DNA of 64,000 bases. Source: Mycobacterium colombiense. Lineage in GTDB: Bacteria; Actinomycetota; Actinomycetes; Mycobacteriales; Mycobacteriaceae. The notes beneath the pieces are model-generated. The model did not search any database. It was given only the letters and a program-made list of their open reading frames with translations, and was not told where the DNA came from. Shown here in pieces: positions 60,196 through 64,000 of this stretch. Within the stretch, counting starts at the first letter, position 1; each line of letters opens with the position of its first letter. Where the stretch lies: NCBI RefSeq assembly GCF_001665835.1, contig NZ_LZSX01000008.1:62001-126000 (forward strand). Reading direction: 5' to 3'. The position numbers were made by a program, and so were the translations under genes.

Positions 60196-61098
60196 ATGCC
60201 ACGGACCCATGATGATAGTTGGGACCTCAAGGCGGGGGTGGGCGCGACCGCCACACTGGTCGCTGCGGCGCGGGCGGTCGCCAGTAGACAACCCGATCCG
60301 GTGATCCGCGACCCGTTCGCCGAAGTGTTGGTCAGGGCGGTCGGACTGAAACTGTTCACCCAAATCGTCGACGGCGCAATCGATTTCTCGGACCTCGGAA
60401 TCGACTGGATGCCGGACTACGTCGGCGTGCGGACGAGAACCCTCGATGACTTTGCCCGCGACGCGTGCCGAGCCGGCATCCGCCAAGCGGTGCTTCTGGC
60501 CCCTGGACTGGATTGTCGGGCTTACCGATTGGACTGGCCGCCGGCGACGGCCATCTTCGAGATCGATCAACCCCAGGTCATCGAGTGGAAGCGGCGCGTC
60601 TTGACCGGCTTGGGCTGGGCACCTGCCGAAGGGCACCATTGCTTGGGCGTCGATCTGCGTCAGGACTGGTCGACAGCGTTGCGGCAAAACGGTTTCGACG
60701 ACACGCAGCCGACCGTCTGGATCGTCGAGGGACTTCTCATCGGATGTCTCCCGCCGGAGGCACACGACCAGATTCTCGACGCGATCACCAATTTGAGTGC
60801 TTCCGGCAGCCAACTCGGGGCGGATTACGTCGACACCCCCAGAACCGATGCCCTCGGCGAAAATCTGAGAAAACGCCACGCGGTATGGAATCAGTTGGAC
60901 CCCGAGATCGACCTGCGCAGTGTGATTTTCGCCGGCCAGCACACAGACGCCGCCGGGTATCTGGCCGAGCGGGACTGGACGACGCGCAGTGCTGAGATCG
61001 CTAACGTCTTCAACGCGGCCGGACGGCCCGCCCCCACGGCCGACGGCTTGGTCGAGCTGGCGAGTTTCACGCGGATGCTGAGCGGAGTGCGCATTTAG
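60196..61098 (+). CDS. SAM-dependent methyltransferase (mycobacterial LCM family)
   Basis: A 300-residue methyltransferase of the family of putative leucine-carboxyl-type enzymes expanded in mycobacteria. Hallmarks: SWDLKAGVGATAT near the start, RQPDPVIRDPFAEVLVRAVG, RTRTLDDF, a SAM motif around QAVLLAPGLDCRAYRLDWP and EIDQPQVIEWKR. It probably methylates a carboxyl or hydroxyl on a lipid. AAGGGGGCG precedes ATG 60196. It follows copy B of the duplicated element; no operon partner is evident. Confidence 0.9.
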   Translation: MPRTHDDSWDLKAGVGATATLVAAARAVASRQPDPVIRDPFAEVLVRAVGLKLFTQIVDGAIDFSDLGIDWMPDYVGVRTRTLDDFARDACRAGIRQAVLLAPGLDCRAYRLDWPPATAIFEIDQPQVIEWKRRVLTGLGWAPAEGHHCLGVDLRQDWSTALRQNGFDDTQPTVWIVEGLLIGCLPPEAHDQILDAITNLSASGSQLGADYVDTPRTDALGENLRKRHAVWNQLDPEIDLRSVIFAGQHTDAAGYLAERDWTTRSAEIANVFNAAGRPAPTADGLVELASFTRMLSGVRI

Positions 61099-61207
61099 CG
61101 CGTCCTGCGGCGGCTGAACTCCATCGTCCCGACACCCATCGCTCGTGTGGCCACGATGGTCCACGTGTTTCGATTTTCGTTGTGAGTGCCCGAGGAGGGT
61201 CATCGTC

Positions 61208-61651
61208 ATGGTCGCGTCTCTACGCCGGCGACTGGTCAACAAGCTGTGGCTGCCTACCCTGGTGGTCGTCGTCGCCGTCTTGGCGGGGTGCGTCATCGAT
61301 TCCGCGCACAGGATCTTCGGTTCCCAGGACCGAACCCGGAGCCCGGGCAACAAATTTTCGATAGCTCAGTTCAATCCCAAACACATCGAATACGACGTCT
61401 TCGGCGAGTTGGGCGGGTGGGGGCGGGTCAGCTATTGGGACGTGAACTCGCACGCAATCGCCGTCGACCTGGCGACGTTGCCCTGGACGCATGCCGAAGT
61501 CACGGTGTTGACGACAGCGACGGCCGATATCACCGCGCAGGTCGCCGGAGGCAATGTCGGCTGCCGCATCATCGTCGACGGCCAGGTGCGTTCCGAACAC
61601 ACCGCCACGGGTGAGCACGCCGGGGTCTGGTGCCAGGTGCTGTCCGCGTGA
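61208..61651 (+). CDS. mmpS: MmpS accessory membrane protein (second copy)
   Basis: A 147-residue MmpS protein with one membrane anchor (KLWLPTLVVVVAVLAG) and the periplasmic MmpS domain (HIEYDVFGELGGWGRV, LPWTHAEVTVL, two Cys near the end). A Cys follows the anchor (LAGCVIDS); this resembles a lipobox, which is unusual for MmpS. GAGGAGGG lies 9 bases before ATG 61208. The length equals that of the first MmpS at 13839-14282. It is coupled to the next gene. Confidence 0.9.
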   Translation: MVASLRRRLVNKLWLPTLVVVVAVLAGCVIDSAHRIFGSQDRTRSPGNKFSIAQFNPKHIEYDVFGELGGWGRVSYWDVNSHAIAVDLATLPWTHAEVTVLTTATADITAQVAGGNVGCRIIVDGQVRSEHTATGEHAGVWCQVLSA

Positions 61652-64000
61652 GGCACAACAACGTCGACATCAAGGTGCGCAAACCCTTCCTTGCGCGGAC
61701 CATCCGCAAGTTCGCCGTGCCCGTGGTTGTGGCGTGGATAGGGCTCATGGTCGTGCTCAACGTGACCGTCCCGCAGCTGGAACCCGTCACCGAAGCGAAC
61801 CGGGGACCGCTGGTCCCGGTCGATGCGCCCTCGTCGCAGGCGCTCATCCACATCGGAGAAGTGTTCCACGAGTCGGACAGCAACAGTCTGGTGATGGTCG
61901 TGTTGGAAGGTGATCACAAGCTCGACGAGGCCGACCACCACTTCTACGACGACCTGATCGCAAAACTGCAGCGAGACAAGCATGTTCAATATGTTATGAA
62001 TCTGTGGGGCCAAGGGACAACGGCCGCCGGTGTGCAAAGCAACGACGGGAGGGCGTCCTACACGCTGGTACGGACCGCCGGCGACCTCGGCTCGGCGGTC
62101 TCGGACGAGTCGATCAAGGCAGTTCGAGATCTGGTCTCGCAGGCCAAGACTCCGCCCGGACTGAAGGTGTACGTCTCGGGATCGGCTCCGCTGTCAGCGG
62201 ACATGCTGCAGGCGGGTAACGAGAGCCTGGTCATGATCATGTTCGTCACCATCGTCCTGATCACGGTGATGCTCCTCGTCGTCTACCGCTCGATGAAGAC
62301 GGCATTCCTCGTGTTGTTCATGGTGATGCTCGAGTTGAACTGCGGGCGGGGGATCGTGTCCCTTCTCGCCTTCCACAAGCTCATTGGCATATCCGAGTTC
62401 GCGTCGAACCTATTGGTGTCGTTGATCCTCGGAGCGGGTACCGATTACGCGATCTTCTTGATCGGCCGCTACCACGAAGCGCGGCACGCGGGCGAAGACC
62501 GGGAAACCGCCTACTATTCCGCCGTCAACGGCGTCTCCCACGTCATCCTGGGCTCGGGTCTCGCCGTCGCCGGCGCCACGTTTTGTCTGAAATTCACTCG
62601 ACTCAACTACTTCAACACCTGCGGTATTCCGTGCGCGGTGGCCATGCTCACCGCAGTCGCGGCCGCCCTCACCTTCGGTCCGGCGGTGTTGGCGCTGGGC
62701 AGCCGGATGGGGATATTCGAGCCGAAACACCGTGCCGGGGCGGGTATTTGGCGCAAAGTGGGCACTCTGGCGGTCCGGTGGCCCGGCCGGGTCCTGCTGG
62801 CGAGTTGCGTGGTGGTGTTGGTGGGATCGCTCACCCTGCCCACCTACCACCCCAATTATGACGACCGCATCTATATCGCCGATGACAGTCCGTCCAAACA
62901 GGGATATGCGGCGAGCGACCGGCATTTTCCGGTCAGCAGGCTGAACGGCGACATGCTCATGGTCGAATCCGACCACGATATGCGTAACAGCACGGACATG
63001 ATCGCGCTGGACCGAGTGGCCCGCAGTGTGTTTCACACTCCCGGTGTGGGATTGATCCAGAGCGTCACCAGGCCGTTGGGGACTCCGCTCGAACATTCGT
63101 CGTTCACATACACCATGGGCTCGACGGGAACGAAGATCAAGGAAATCCTGCCGTTCCTCACCGACCTCAACACGCGGCTCACCGAGATGGCCGACATCAC
63201 CGAGCGCATGACGGGGCTGATGCGGCATCAACAGGAATTGACGTCTCAACAGGCCGGCGCGGCTCATATCGCCGCCGAAGCGGCCAAGGGCATGAAGGAC
63301 GTCACCGACGCGATGCGCGACAACATCGCCGACTTCGACGATGTCTGGCGGCCGATCCGCAGCTACTTCTATTGGGAGAAGCACTGTTTCGACATCCCGC
63401 TCTGCTGGTCGCTGCGTTCGCTATTCGACCTGACTGACAAGTTCGACCAGCTGGACGAGCAAATGGACAAGAACCTCAAGGCTGCGATGATTCAGGACTC
63501 GGTGATGCCGCAGCTGGTCGAACTCCTCGGCCGCAACGTCGGCCAGCTCGAGCAGCTACACCAGGTGATCATGGCCGAGCACAGTACGATTGCGCCCCAG
63601 CTGGCCCAGTTGGACGAGCTGAGCCGGCAGATGATGGATCTGGGCTATGCGTTCGACAGTGCGAAGAACGACGAATTCTTCTATCTACCACCAGATGCGT
63701 TCAACAATCCGTCGTTTCGCATCGATCTGAAATTCTTCATGTCCCCCGACGGCAAAGCCGCTCGATACATGGTCTACCACGACGGCGAAGCACTCACGGA
63801 AGACGGAATCCACCACGACCAGGCCTATCTGCCCGCCGCCGAGGAGGCGTTGAAAGGCACCACGCTCGCCGGCGCCCATGTCTACCTCGGCGGCGCCGCG
63901 ACGACGTACTGGGATATCCAGGATGCGGCCGCAACCGACCTGATCATCGCGGCCACCGCGGCATTCGCGTTGATTTTCCTGGTGATGCTGCTCATCACCC
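61648..64000 (+). CDS. mmpL: MmpL-family RND transporter (partial, cut by the window end)
   Basis: A second MmpL of which 784 codons are visible. GTG 61648 overlaps the mmpS stop. It shows the first TM, porter loop, LGAGTDYAIFLIGRYHEARHAGE proton-relay region, FTRLNYFNTCGIPCAVAM, and the long second loop with RSYFYWEKHCFDIPLCWSLRSLFDL; TM8 starts at the window end. It is a clear paralogue of the MmpL at 11017-13842 (same loop signature SYFYWEKHCFDIP). Different substrate or setting is likely; none can be deduced. Confidence 0.93.
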   Translation, partial: MRHNNVDIKVRKPFLARTIRKFAVPVVVAWIGLMVVLNVTVPQLEPVTEANRGPLVPVDAPSSQALIHIGEVFHESDSNSLVMVVLEGDHKLDEADHHFYDDLIAKLQRDKHVQYVMNLWGQGTTAAGVQSNDGRASYTLVRTAGDLGSAVSDESIKAVRDLVSQAKTPPGLKVYVSGSAPLSADMLQAGNESLVMIMFVTIVLITVMLLVVYRSMKTAFLVLFMVMLELNCGRGIVSLLAFHKLIGISEFASNLLVSLILGAGTDYAIFLIGRYHEARHAGEDRETAYYSAVNGVSHVILGSGLAVAGATFCLKFTRLNYFNTCGIPCAVAMLTAVAAALTFGPAVLALGSRMGIFEPKHRAGAGIWRKVGTLAVRWPGRVLLASCVVVLVGSLTLPTYHPNYDDRIYIADDSPSKQGYAASDRHFPVSRLNGDMLMVESDHDMRNSTDMIALDRVARSVFHTPGVGLIQSVTRPLGTPLEHSSFTYTMGSTGTKIKEILPFLTDLNTRLTEMADITERMTGLMRHQQELTSQQAGAAHIAAEAAKGMKDVTDAMRDNIADFDDVWRPIRSYFYWEKHCFDIPLCWSLRSLFDLTDKFDQLDEQMDKNLKAAMIQDSVMPQLVELLGRNVGQLEQLHQVIMAEHSTIAPQLAQLDELSRQMMDLGYAFDSAKNDEFFYLPPDAFNNPSFRIDLKFFMSPDGKAARYMVYHDGEALTEDGIHHDQAYLPAAEEALKGTTLAGAHVYLGGAATTYWDIQDAAATDLIIAATAAFALIFLVMLLIT

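Noticed and set aside
59987..60304. A 105-codon frame running through repeat copy B into the methyltransferase
   Set aside because: It overlaps the methyltransferase start in another frame and only the 30 repeat residues are similar to anything; kept as a clue in the repeat finding, not as a gene.

Overview
The window is high-GC actinobacterial DNA, almost certainly from a non-tuberculous Mycobacterium, possibly close to the M. avium complex. The evidence is two MmpS/MmpL pairs, an MspA-type porin, a mycofactocin-type SDR, F420-dependent and FadE/crotonase/thiolase enzymes, SMR pump Mmr, LigB, DinB2 and nrdHIE. From memory, mmr-cstA-ligB-fadE22-double GntR-CYP136-TetR-SDR-dinP-TetR-FMN reductase-nrdHIE follows the order of M. 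tuberculosis Rv3065 to Rv3051c, interrupted here by extra gene blocks. No tRNA, rRNA, insertion sequence, prophage or CRISPR array was seen.

Layout. 1-5,790: the end of an amidohydrolase, a MarR regulator and a tightly packed oxygenase operon (KshB-like reductase, SDR, Rieske oxygenase, unknown 112-residue protein, TauD-type dioxygenase, CMD-family protein), with a 3Fe-4S ferredoxin converging on its end. The substrate is unknown. 5,950-10,130: an enolase paralogue lacking key catalytic residues, then an ECF-type importer fused into one 960-residue chain. 10,170-14,280: an MmpS-MmpL-SDR operon on the minus strand. 14,490-19,440: small membrane proteins, a secreted TPM-domain protein and glycogen phosphorylase. 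19,650-25,920: MFS and SMR pumps, hydrolase, DoxX, SDR, phosphotransferase, a small secreted protein and a porin. 25,940-30,470: a minus-strand lipid degradation operon (thiolase, crotonase, CoA-transferase, acyl-CoA dehydrogenase). 30,590-40,020: F420 enzyme, SDR, PPK2, nitroreductase, Hsp70-like ATPase, small proteins, CstA and LigB. 40,130-46,310: SDR, two-domain FadE22, a DUF35/thiolase pair and a double GntR regulator. 46,440-49,220: an accessory patch with an anti-sigma-like protein, two tandem small lipoprotein-like genes with duplicated terminators, and a free-standing LeuA regulatory-domain gene preceded by a Val/Leu leader peptide and competing hairpins. 49,260-54,750: CYP136 and its TetR regulator, SDR, DinB2, a second TetR and an FMN reductase, with clear palindromic operators. 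55,250-58,100: nrdHIE. 58,100-64,000: a FAD-linked oxidase and a SAM methyltransferase, each preceded by a copy of a shared ~90-base element, then a second MmpS-MmpL pair cut by the window end.

Most notable are the leader-peptide/LeuA-domain unit (48,511-49,176), the duplicated element (58,253 and 60,065), the catalytically altered enolase (5,953-7,236), the all-in-one ECF transporter (7,243-10,125), the duplicated lipoprotein units (47,457-48,317), and the thiolase whose conserved N-terminus lies upstream of any usual start codon (30,302-30,467).
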